Source: JBBIJH01 sp037446075 (GTDB lineage Bacteria > Bacteroidota > Ignavibacteria > UBA10030 > JAHEZR01). Taken from it: 6,426 bases of DNA. The stretch covers positions 1 through 6,426 of the forward strand of contig JBBIJH010000161.1 of the NCBI GenBank assembly GCA_037446075.1, read 5' to 3'. Below, one piece after another: positions 1 to 6,201 of this stretch. The notes under the pieces were generated by a model that saw only the letters and a program-made list of their open reading frames with translations, had not been told where the DNA came from and did not search any database. The position numbers and the translations under genes were made by a program. Within the stretch, counting starts at the first letter, position 1, and each line of letters opens with the position of its first letter.

Positions 1-1037
1 TCACTCGTGAAGCCCTGATGCTCGAGATGCAAGCGCTCCCCTGAACCATCGGGCTGAATGACGGTGAGGATATACCGATACGGGTTAAGTCGGGACTGGA
101 GAAATGCGATATATCTGCCGTCAGGTGACCAAGCAGCGTTGCTCGCACCAGCACCCGAAGTGGTTACTCTCTTAACGTTTGAACCGTCAGCGGCCATCAG
201 ATACAAATCAGTGCGAATGGGAATAGAATCGGGCCAAGCCCGCCTGGAGAAGAAGAGGATCTTAGTGCCGTCAGGTGACCATCCCATTGGTCCACTGACC
301 GAATCGTGAGTCAGCTGGACAAGGCTTGAGCCATCAACATTGGCGACGAAGACGTCCGTCTTATGGTACTCGTCGTAATTTGGGAGTTCCACATAGCCTA
401 AGTTCCCGCCGAACAGAATGCGCTTCGAGTCTCGTGACCATAAAGGCCTCTCCGTAAACCCAGGCGGAGGAAACCGGCGCTCATTGTTGCCCTTGGTATC
501 TATGAGGTAGATTGCCCTGGGCCTATTATCGCCTCGATCCGCAGATGCATAGGCAATCGTCTGGCCATCTGGAGACCATGCCGGGAGCGTATTGTTCCCC
601 AAAGCGGTTACCCTGTGCTCTATGGATCGAGCAAGATCGAACACGTAGATCTGTTCGGTGCCACTCTTGGGCGCCCTGAAGCACAGGTGTTGACCGTCAG
701 AGGACCAGGTAGCATCCCCGAATGCCCACTGACCTTCATAATTAATGTCTGTCAGTTGTTTTGTATTATTTCCGTTGGTGTCCATGACGTACAGACCGCG
801 TGCATTGAGGCCCCAAGCGTATCCATAGAATGCGACAAGATCACCTCTCCGAGAAGGTTCGGGTCCATTTTCAGCAGCCAGGTGTCCACCGATCATAACA
901 GGAGCTCTACCTTCAAGCGACAATGTGTAAATTCTTAATCCGATGCTGAAGATGAGGCGATAGGAATTTCCGACGCCCTCAGTGGGGGAGCCTGTCTGTT
1001 CGCACGAAAGCTGAAGCAGAAAGAGAACCAGTGACAG
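1..1037 (-). CDS. TolB-like PD40 beta-propeller protein, probable lipoprotein, 3' end cut by the window edge
   Basis: The minus-strand frame is open from about 1209 to the window edge and encodes PD40 (TolB-like propeller) repeats. Each blade carries the W-S-x-D-G signature: WSSDG at 707-693, WSPDG at 578-564, a degenerate WSRDS at 440-426, WSPDG at 281-267 and WSPDG at 131-117. An earlier degenerate one (PSRRG) lies near 857-843. Spacing is 43-53 residues, typical of blades, and strands such as IYVFDL and LYLMAADG sit between them. At the N-terminus a hydrophobic stretch (SLVLFLLQLSC, Cys codon at 1004-1002) looks like a lipoprotein signal, although Gln at -3 is a poor lipobox residue. The start is unresolved: in-frame choices are TTG 1133, CTG 1037, TTG 923 and ATG 896, none with a clear Shine-Dalgarno site. 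I marked CTG 1037 as a compromise that keeps the hydrophobic segment. The family commonly sits in the periplasm or on the outer membrane as a binding scaffold; the partner here is unknown. Confidence 0.75.
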   Translation of the reverse strand, partial: MSLVLFLLQLSCEQTGSPTEGVGNSYRLIFSIGLRIYTLSLEGRAPVMIGGHLAAENGPEPSRRGDLVAFYGYAWGLNARGLYVMDTNGNNTKQLTDINYEGQWAFGDATWSSDGQHLCFRAPKSGTEQIYVFDLARSIEHRVTALGNNTLPAWSPDGQTIAYASADRGDNRPRAIYLIDTKGNNERRFPPPGFTERPLWSRDSKRILFGGNLGYVELPNYDEYHKTDVFVANVDGSSLVQLTHDSVSGPMGWSPDGTKILFFSRRAWPDSIPIRTDLYLMAADGSNVKRVTTSGAGASNAAWSPDGRYIAFLQSRLNPYRYILTVIQPDGSGERLHLEHQGFTS

Positions 1038-1347
1038 GTGAACAGGTGGGAATGGGCTGATAGGTATTGCAATAATATGGAGAGCCGGGAGGATCGCCGC
1101 CGCACTCCGGATAACAGGTTTGATCGCCTTCAACAGTCGGTGCCACGTTCGGCTGTACGCAGCCCGGGCGCTGGGTTGCGTGCCTTGCGACAGCTTCCAC
1201 CTTGCCCTCTAACTTCGCAATCGTCGCCTGTAGCGACGCCTTGAACAACGGCGAGGGCTTCATGTCGCAGCTCGGGTTGGCGTAGCTTGTGCCAGCCAAC
1301 GTCAGCACAAGCGCGAGAACGAGGATACAGCAGGTCATGGTTTTCAT
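979..1347 (-). CDS. small secreted cysteine-containing protein of unknown function
   Basis: This 122-residue protein has a clear Sec signal peptide: MKTMTC, then a Leu/Val/Ala-rich core and a likely cleavage after SYA at residue 23. The start at 1347 is preferred over in-frame codons further upstream because the signal peptide begins there and an AAGGAG site lies 8 bases ahead. In the mature part, residues 31-58 look helical and amphipathic (KASLQATIAKLEGKVEAV). A Cys/Pro/Gly-rich tail follows. The mature protein has six cysteines (27, 63, 78, 82, 93, 102), an even number that fits disulfide bonding outside the cytoplasm. I do not recognise the family. It runs into the downstream propeller gene, and the last 20-50 codons overlap that frame, so the exact C-terminus is less secure than the N-terminus. 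Co-expression with the propeller protein is likely from the overlap, but a joint function is inference only. Confidence 0.6.
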   Translation of the reverse strand: MKTMTCCILVLALVLTLAGTSYANPSCDMKPSPLFKASLQATIAKLEGKVEAVARHATQRPGCVQPNVAPTVEGDQTCYPECGGDPPGSPYYCNTYQPIPTCSPVTGSLSASAFVRTDRLPH

Positions 1348-1355
1348 GGCTGTTT

Positions 1356-1361
1356 CTCCTT
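1356..1361 (-). promoter_or_regulatory. ribosome binding site of the small secreted protein
   Basis: AAGGAG on the minus strand, 8 bases before the ATG at 1347. It decides the start in favour of the signal peptide rather than the longer in-frame extension to 1530. A second, perfect AAGGAGG lies at 1400-1394, but only one base separates it from an in-frame GTG (1392-1390), too close to serve as its Shine-Dalgarno site. Confidence 0.65.
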
Positions 1362-1585
1362 CGTCAATGCAGACGGAGGTAGAAAGAACCACTCCTCCTT
1401 CTCGAGAAGTGATTATGGAATTCACAGGAGAGGCTGATAAATCGGACAGACGATGGGACAAACAACGTACGAAAGGTTCTTGTTGGATCAGCGTAAGGCG
1501 TGACTCCAGTTGCCGAGCGGCCTGGATCATCTCGGATCACCCCCTTCATTTCCTCGGAAGCCTTGCTTCTCGCCCCACGCCAATG

Positions 1586-1630
1586 TACGAAACGTCGGCT
1601 CGTGAATCAAGCGGAAAATTTCGTTTCGTA
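1586..1630. repeat. 9-base inverted repeat with 27-base spacer
   Basis: TACGAAACG at 1586-1594 is matched perfectly by its reverse complement CGTTTCGTA at 1622-1630. The pairing does not extend further on either side, and no T-run follows, so it does not look like a terminator. It could be a split operator for a dimeric regulator or a weak stem. A chance match of this length is possible in a region this size. Confidence 0.3.
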
Positions 1631-1758
1631 GCACGCTTGGAACTAGATCATCATTGCAGCTTTGCCCATGCGAAGAACTCCCTCAGCAAGAAAAACTGGG
1701 TTCCAGAATCCTCTGAATTCCGAGAAGTTGGAAGGAACACTCTGCTTGGTCCCCACGT

Positions 1759-1787
1759 TTGAATTTCTAGGGATTCTTCGCTATACT
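1759..1787 (+). promoter_or_regulatory. sigma70-type promoter of the mrp-nifU unit
   Basis: A -35 box TTGAAT (1759-1764) and a -10 box TATACT (1782-1787) are separated by exactly 17 bases, each one mismatch from the TTGACA/TATAAT consensus. Transcription would start near 1794, giving a 5' leader of about 36 bases before the mrp ATG. The position just ahead of an independent gene pair fits. If the organism is a true Bacteroidota using the unusual TTTG/TAnnTTTG promoter type, the match would be less meaningful. Confidence 0.6.
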
Positions 1788-1819
1788 GCCCTACAGGTAA
1801 GACAACGACAATTGAAACC

Positions 1820-1824
1820 AGGAG
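1820..1824 (+). promoter_or_regulatory. ribosome binding site of mrp
   Basis: AGGAG ends 5 bases before the ATG at 1830. It fixes the start there rather than at 1662: the extra 56 upstream residues have no family match, and the -10/-35 promoter lies inside that extension. Confidence 0.7.
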
Positions 1825-1829
1825 ACTGC

Positions 1830-2939
1830 ATGAAGCCGCTCAGCAAGGAAAACGTCCTCGATGCCCTGCGGTTGGTGAAGGACCCGGACCTCCACCGTGA
1901 CATCGTGGCTCTGAACTTCGTCAAGAACTTGAGCGTCGATGGCAAGAACGTATCATTTACTCTGGAACTCACGACTCCTGCATGTCCCGTGCGCGATCAG
2001 CTCAAGACATTCAGTGAGCAGGCCATCAGAGATCACATCGAGGGGGTTGGGGAGATCAGGATTGAGATGACATCGAATGTGATGTCTCACCAAAATCCTC
2101 AGAAAGAACTGATTCTTNNNNNNNNNNCCGCTGTGAAGAATACGGTTGCAGTTGCAAGCGGCAAAGGAGGTGTCGGTAAATCAACTGTCGCGGTCAATCT
2201 TGCAGTCGCTCTCGCAATGGACGGCGCAAAAGTCGGACTGATCGACTGCGATGTGTACGGCCCGAGTATCCCCCTGATGATGGGCATCGACCAACGACCG
2301 GAGATGAGAAACCAGAAGCTTGTCCCGCTCGAGAACTACGGCGTGAAATTGATGTCGATCGGTTTCCTCGTCGACCCGATGCAGGCAGTGATCTGGCGCG
2401 GACCGATGGCAAGCGGTGCCGTGAAGCAGTTTATGTCGGACGTCGAATGGGGCGAGCTGGATTACATGGTCTTTGATTTGCCCCCGGGGACGGGGGATGT
2501 GCAACTAACTCTTGTCCAGACCATCCCCTTGACGGGAGCAGTGATCGTCACGACTCCCCAGGACATCTCTCTCGCAGATGCCCGAAAGGGCCTGAAGATG
2601 TTCGAGCGGGTGAACGTGCCAGTCTTTGGAATAATCGAGAACATGAGCTACTTCATCTGTTCCAATTGCGGCCATCGAGAAGAGATTTTTGACTATGGAG
2701 GGGGGAAGCGTGTTGCGGAGCAACTGAAGGTCCCTTTTCTGGGAGAGATTCCGATCGACACAAGAATCAGAATCGGCAGTGATAACGGATCCCCGCTTGT
2801 CGTTGCCGAGCCTGAATCACCTAATGCTCAGATTGTTCGACACATTGCTCGGAACCTGGCTGCGCAAATCAGCATCCGACATTTGACCGATCAGCAAGCT
2901 CAGCCGCTGGAGATTTCGATTGGAGTTCCCCGGAAGTAG
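1830..2939 (+). CDS. mrp: Mrp/ApbC-family iron-sulfur cluster carrier ATPase
   Basis: The 369-residue protein has the complete Mrp layout and the usual family length. Residues 1-85 form a MIP18/DUF59 domain with the typical T-T-P-A-C-P segment (Cys52). After a short linker interrupted by Ns come the deviant Walker A GKGGVGKS at 111-118, the DVYGPSIP segment at 141-148, DLPPGTGD at 216-223, and the CxxC pair Cys277/Cys280 (FICSNCGH). In this family a bridging 4Fe-4S cluster is held by the two CxxC motifs of a dimer and handed to apo-proteins in the cytoplasm, with ATP hydrolysis by the P-loop domain. The next gene, a NifU-type scaffold 30 bases downstream, fits the same pathway. The only defect is the assembly gap, after which the frame still reads correctly; four residues (97-100) are therefore unknown or only partly known. 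Confidence 0.95.
   Translation: MKPLSKENVLDALRLVKDPDLHRDIVALNFVKNLSVDGKNVSFTLELTTPACPVRDQLKTFSEQAIRDHIEGVGEIRIEMTSNVMSHQNPQKELILXXXXAVKNTVAVASGKGGVGKSTVAVNLAVALAMDGAKVGLIDCDVYGPSIPLMMGIDQRPEMRNQKLVPLENYGVKLMSIGFLVDPMQAVIWRGPMASGAVKQFMSDVEWGELDYMVFDLPPGTGDVQLTLVQTIPLTGAVIVTTPQDISLADARKGLKMFERVNVPVFGIIENMSYFICSNCGHREEIFDYGGGKRVAEQLKVPFLGEIPIDTRIRIGSDNGSPLVVAEPESPNAQIVRHIARNLAAQISIRHLTDQQAQPLEISIGVPRK
2118..2127. other. assembly gap (10 Ns) inside mrp
   Basis: Ten Ns fall in the linker between the MIP18/DUF59 domain and the P-loop domain. The frame is consistent on both sides. In relatives this spot usually carries a short stretch ending just before V-K-N, so the true missing length is probably close to 10 bases or differs by a multiple of three. 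Confidence 0.95.
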
Positions 2940-2969
2940 CCAAGGGGGTTCAAGCCTCTGCGTGCTGCT

Positions 2970-3206
2970 ATGACTGAGACCTTACGAGACAGAATCCTCT
3001 CCGTCCTCGATCGTGTACGCCCCTGCCTTCAGGTTGATGGTGGGGACATCGAGCTCGTGACTGTTTCTGAGGATGGCTTCGTGAAGGTCCACTTCCTTGG
3101 TGCCTGCGCTACGTGTCCGCTCTCCCCAATGACCCTCCGTGCGGGGGTTGAACGCACGCTAATGCTTGCCCTTCCAGAAGTGAGGCGTGTGGAGGCGGTG
3201 GGCTAA
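2970..3206 (+). CDS. stand-alone NifU C-terminal domain protein (Fe-S cluster scaffold)
   Basis: The 78-residue protein is essentially one NifU C-terminal (Nfu) domain: RPCLQVDGGDIELV at about residues 17-30, then GACATCPLSPMTL with the cluster-binding Cys46 and Cys49, and a closing LPEVRRVEAV. Nfu proteins of this size assemble or relay a 4Fe-4S cluster between monomers in the cytoplasm. It lies 30 bases after mrp on the same strand with no terminator between them, so co-transcription is likely. The ATG at 2970 has no close Shine-Dalgarno site; an AAGGGGG at 2942-2948 sits 9 bases before an in-frame CTG at 2958, which would add four residues. I kept the ATG because the family normally begins at this point. 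Confidence 0.92.
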   Translation: MTETLRDRILSVLDRVRPCLQVDGGDIELVTVSEDGFVKVHFLGACATCPLSPMTLRAGVERTLMLALPEVRRVEAVG

Positions 3207-3213
3207 CCCCTTT

Positions 3214-3773
3214 CTAAGCTTTTACCTCTACTTCGAGCACGTTCCCATCGCTGATCTGCAATATCCTCTCCGACAGCTTTCTCACAAGGTCATACTGACG
3301 TGTTGCAACAACGAGTGTTGTGCCGGGGCTGTTAGCCTCCTTCCGAACCAGCAGCAGCTCGGACGCTCGTCTCGGATTCAGGTTTCCACCCGGCTCATCG
3401 GCAAGAAAGATCAACGGTTCAGCTACGAGCGCGAGTTAGCGAAACTCTCTGCTGCTCCGGCAGTGTCAACCGACTTGGCAAATCCACTGACCGGTGGCTG
3501 AGTTCCCCATCATGGAGTGCGCTTGACACACGATCCCGCACTTCGCTGTTCGAGACGCCAAAGATATAGAGGGGGAGAGCTACATTCTCCGAAGCCATTC
3601 GATCCTCGAGCAGCCCTGGTCTGCCCAGCAACAAGCTCACGCTCCTGTGACGAAAAGGAAGGTTTTCTTCACTGCATCGGAAGGGGAATCTTCCACTTTG
3701 ACAACCCCTGAAGATGGCATGAGGTCCATGCGGATCAGGGAAAGGAAAGAGAAACATTCTGGAAAGCAATCAT
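3214..3773 (-). pseudogene. ftsE: decayed ftsE-type ABC transporter ATPase gene
   Basis: Pieces of an FtsE/LolD-type ATPase lie in order on the minus strand, in shifting frames. It opens MIAFQNVSLSFP (3773-3738) and jumps at about 3738 to LIRMDLMPSSGVVKVEDS. A frame change near 3670-3660 leads to LPFRHRSVSLLLGRPGLLEDR...ENVALPL...EQQRVSLTR, and another near 3436-3430 to ALVAEPLIFLADEP...GNLN, ending at a stop at 3214. The first jump removes the segment that should hold the Walker A P-loop, about 35 residues compared with E. coli FtsE recalled from memory. Other key sites are changed: LGR at the Q-loop FQD position, LTLPEQ for LSGGEQ, GNLN for GNLD, and Arg for the H-loop His (VATRQ for MATHD). 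Spacing between the remaining motifs otherwise matches the family. It follows pdxA by 46 bases, and no ftsX is visible. Several independent lesions make sequencing error an unlikely full explanation. Confidence 0.88.
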
Positions 3774-3819
3774 GCTGGTGGTGGAGGTCAGGATTGTGGA
3801 CCATCCGTGAAAGCACCTG

Positions 3820-4830
3820 TTACTTCGCAGAGAGCGTGAACCTGCGGACGCCGATTTTGACTGCCAGCCGGATTGCCTCCATCATGCTGCTCGGGTCGGC
3901 TTGTCCCTTTCCTGCGATGTCGAACGCCGTCCCGTGGTCGGGGGACGTCCGGATGATCTTCAGACCTGCGGAGAAGTTCACCGCTCTGCCCGAGGAGAGA
4001 ATCTTCAGGGGGATCAGACCCTGATCGTGATACATTGCAATGGTGGCGTCAAAGCGGGCGCGATGGTAGTTTCCAAAAAACGAATCGCTGGAAAACGGTC
4101 CCTCGGCGGCGATACGCTGCCTCTTCGCCAGTTCAACTGCTGGTCGAATAACCGTGTCATCTTCCGTTCCCAGCAGCCCCCCTTCACCCGCATGGGGGTT
4201 GAGGCCGAGGACGGCCACTCTCGGTTTCCTCACTCCGAAATCTTTCCGAAGGCTGCGATCAACGGTAACAATGACAGCAAAGATTTTCTCAATGGACAGC
4301 GACGTTGCTACCTCTCGCAGCGGCACGTGAACGGTCGCCAAACCAACTCGAAGTTTGTCGGAGACCAGCATCATCGTCGTGTGCTCGGATTCTGTGAGTT
4401 CAGCCAGCATCTCCGTCTGGCCGGGATAGGAGTAACCAGCTAGATTTAATGCTGCCTTCGAGACGGGAGCTGTCACGAGTGCGATGACCTTGCGAGCGAG
4501 GCAGAGCATCACTCCCTTGTGAATCGCGAGTGCCGCCGCAGTTGCGGCAACAGGAGAGAGGATTCCCGGTCGAATATCTCTCGCGTGGAAGATTCCTATA
4601 TCATGGACGGGGAAAACGCCGTTAAGCGTTTTCTCTTCAACAGATTCTACAGCTTGGAGCTTGATGCGCATTCCCAACCGCTTTGCGTACCAGCCGAAGA
4701 CATCGATGGGTCCGATCAGAATTGGATCACAGAGCTTACGGATTGTAGGAGACAGGATGCTTTTGAGAATGACTTCCGGCCCGATGCCGTTGAAGTCTCC
4801 GATCGTAATCGCGATGCGGGGACGGCTCAT
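3820..4830 (-). CDS. pdxA: 4-hydroxythreonine-4-phosphate dehydrogenase
   Basis: The 336-residue protein matches PdxA along its length. PdxA oxidises 4-phosphohydroxy-L-threonine with NAD+ in the DXP-dependent pathway to pyridoxine phosphate, in the cytoplasm as a metal-dependent dimer. Visible landmarks are GDFNGIGPEV (11-20), TAPVSKAAL (120-128), the three metal-binding histidines His168 (VHVP), His213 (NPHAGE) and His268 (YHDQGLIPLK), the substrate contacts Lys276, Asn285 and Arg294, and SPDHGTAFDIAGKG (296-309). These sit at a constant +2 offset from the E. coli numbering as I recall it. One departure: the conserved G-H-T-E reads GQTE, so the substrate-contacting His is Gln138. The ATG overlaps the stop of the upstream GWxTD gene (ATGA, 4827-4830) and has no Shine-Dalgarno site of its own, which suggests translational coupling. 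Confidence 0.95.
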   Translation of the reverse strand: MSRPRIAITIGDFNGIGPEVILKSILSPTIRKLCDPILIGPIDVFGWYAKRLGMRIKLQAVESVEEKTLNGVFPVHDIGIFHARDIRPGILSPVAATAAALAIHKGVMLCLARKVIALVTAPVSKAALNLAGYSYPGQTEMLAELTESEHTTMMLVSDKLRVGLATVHVPLREVATSLSIEKIFAVIVTVDRSLRKDFGVRKPRVAVLGLNPHAGEGGLLGTEDDTVIRPAVELAKRQRIAAEGPFSSDSFFGNYHRARFDATIAMYHDQGLIPLKILSSGRAVNFSAGLKIIRTSPDHGTAFDIAGKGQADPSSMMEAIRLAVKIGVRRFTLSAK

Positions 4831-6188
4831 AGCTTTTCAGAGTAAAGAAGCTTGTAGTTTCCATTCCGGGTCTCATCAACGAACACAAACCTCCTGCTGA
4901 TGTTCTCGTACTCCCAGACTTCACGAGGTGGAGCACCGACACTGAGGGTTCGCTCTGTCCTCGTTGGCGGCCCGTAGAGGACGTAGATCTTTCCTCGATC
5001 AGTTTTTAACCCACTCGGTATCCCAATTCCAGAAAAATTTTCCAGGGCATAGTCACACCGGCGATAATACTCGGCCATGGCTTCGTTGTAGGCCGTATTC
5101 GGGGTCGGATCACGCCTCGACCAGAACTCCTCAAAGGCCTTCTTCCGCTCCTCGGGGCTTTTTTTGATGAAGTCCTCGTAATCCGTCTCGGACATGAGGT
5201 ACTCCAGCGCTTCAGCAGCGAGGTTGTCGTTCATGAGCGAGCGAGGTTTGTCGAACCATCGAATCGCGAACGATTTCCGATTCGACCGGCCCCCCGTGCC
5301 TTTCAGTTCAATGTCATATTCTCCGGCTTGCAAGGTGTCCCCACGCAGAGGAAGAAGATAAGTTAGAATTGTCGGCGGCGACGGACGCCTCTCAAGGGTG
5401 TAAGCGAGCAGCGTGTCCGCCTCTCGTGTCAGAAGTCGTGCATTCTCCAAGCCGGTAATCGCTTCTGTGCTATCTGAGAGGACAAGATGTTTTTTCTTCC
5501 TTTCGTCTAACTTAGAGAGAGTGTACCGAAGGACACTTGAAGAATCTGGCCATCCGGATGCCTGGATGAAGAAGGAGAAATTCTTCCCAAAGGGGATATC
5601 CCCACCAAAGTTGAATGGATAGACGACTGTCGTTCCGTCATCGAGAGTATCGACTCGCTCAAGTGCGAGCGGGGCGGTAATCCCGGGCGATCCGTCATGA
5701 AACTTCTTGAGGACGATCGGCGGACTCGGAAAATTCATCTTTCGATTTGATTCGAGATCCTCGACTTCAAAATGAATGCGGTACGTTCCCGGCTTTAGAG
5801 TAAAGGAGATGTTACCGTGAATCGCGACTTCCGGTCCACTCTTACCGGTAGCCTCTTCCTTACGACGAAGCTCCTTCCGGATGATCTCTCTCGCCACCGA
5901 GACACCACGTTCGTCGAGAAGTTCAGCACTGATTTCCCCGCGTGCGACAAAATCAAAGGGTGACACATTGGAGCGGACGAAGACAAAGAAGTCCTTTGAG
6001 ATTCTGTAATTCAAGTCGATCCGAGCTTTTGTCGTGTCCTCTGCCACAAGGTTCAAGGTGTCATAGAAGCCGCTCGGCGCTTCAAAGCGCTGATGTAGAG
6101 CCTCGGGTCCTCGCACTTGGGAAAGGGATAAGCTTGACGAGAAAATTAGAGTTAGAGCGACAAAAGTTTGATGGGGCTTTCTCCGCAT
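4827..6188 (-). CDS. exported GWxTD domain-containing protein
   Basis: From the ATG at 6188 the product is 453 residues. It has a Sec signal peptide (MRRKPHQ, then a hydrophobic FVALTLIFSSSLSLS, cleavage near residue 23), which is why I prefer this start to the in-frame ATG at 6251 inside the preceding gene. The middle (about 30-310) is beta-rich without a motif I can name. The C-terminal GWxTD domain (about 320-450) is clear: FWSRRDPTPNTAYNEAMAEYYRR at 355-377, then SGLKTDRGKIYVLYGPP at 392-408, TER at 411-413, and an aromatic WEYENISRRFVFVD strand. The name-giving Trp is Leu394 here. The family is typical of Bacteroidota, Ignavibacteriota and related lineages; its biochemical function is not established. 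It begins 13 bases after the flavin oxidase stop and overlaps pdxA by 4 bases, so it is in the middle of an operon. Confidence 0.88.
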   Translation of the reverse strand: MRRKPHQTFVALTLIFSSSLSLSQVRGPEALHQRFEAPSGFYDTLNLVAEDTTKARIDLNYRISKDFFVFVRSNVSPFDFVARGEISAELLDERGVSVAREIIRKELRRKEEATGKSGPEVAIHGNISFTLKPGTYRIHFEVEDLESNRKMNFPSPPIVLKKFHDGSPGITAPLALERVDTLDDGTTVVYPFNFGGDIPFGKNFSFFIQASGWPDSSSVLRYTLSKLDERKKKHLVLSDSTEAITGLENARLLTREADTLLAYTLERRPSPPTILTYLLPLRGDTLQAGEYDIELKGTGGRSNRKSFAIRWFDKPRSLMNDNLAAEALEYLMSETDYEDFIKKSPEERKKAFEEFWSRRDPTPNTAYNEAMAEYYRRCDYALENFSGIGIPSGLKTDRGKIYVLYGPPTRTERTLSVGAPPREVWEYENISRRFVFVDETRNGNYKLLYSEKL

Positions 6189-6201
6189 GGGTGAGTCCAA
6201 G

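Larger units (their letters stand above)
1348..1829. other. divergent intergenic region between the secreted-protein gene and mrp
   Basis: This 482-base stretch holds no gene I can support. The open frames across it (for example plus strand 1289-1762, and the 5' extensions of both flanking genes) show no recognisable protein features. It must carry the promoters of both divergent units. The mrp-side promoter is clear near 1759-1787; on the minus side I see a Shine-Dalgarno site but no convincing -35/-10 pair. A 9-base inverted repeat lies near the middle. Confidence 0.6.

Noticed and set aside
1348..1530. 5' extension of the small secreted protein to 1530
   Set aside because: The signal peptide begins at 1347, preceded by a well-spaced AAGGAG; the extension would bury it internally.
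1557..1569. Small hairpin GAAGC-CTT-GCTTC as a possible terminator
   Set aside because: The stem is only five bases and no T-run follows on either strand.
1289..1762. Plus-strand open frame of 157 codons across the intergenic region
   Set aside because: It overlaps the signal-peptide part of the secreted-protein gene and the mrp promoter, shows no family features, and has no Shine-Dalgarno site.
1662..1829. Longer N-terminus for Mrp starting at 1662
   Set aside because: The extra 56 residues have no match to the family, contain the promoter, and the ATG at 1830 has its own AGGAG site.
3207..3213. Possible bidirectional terminator between the nifU-type gene and the ftsE remnant
   Set aside because: Only seven bases separate them, and I see no stem with a T-run in the surrounding sequence.
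3647..4024. Plus-strand open frame of 125 codons between the ftsE remnant and pdxA
   Set aside because: It is antisense to the recognisable 5' part of the ftsE pseudogene and to the 3' end of pdxA, with no protein features of its own.
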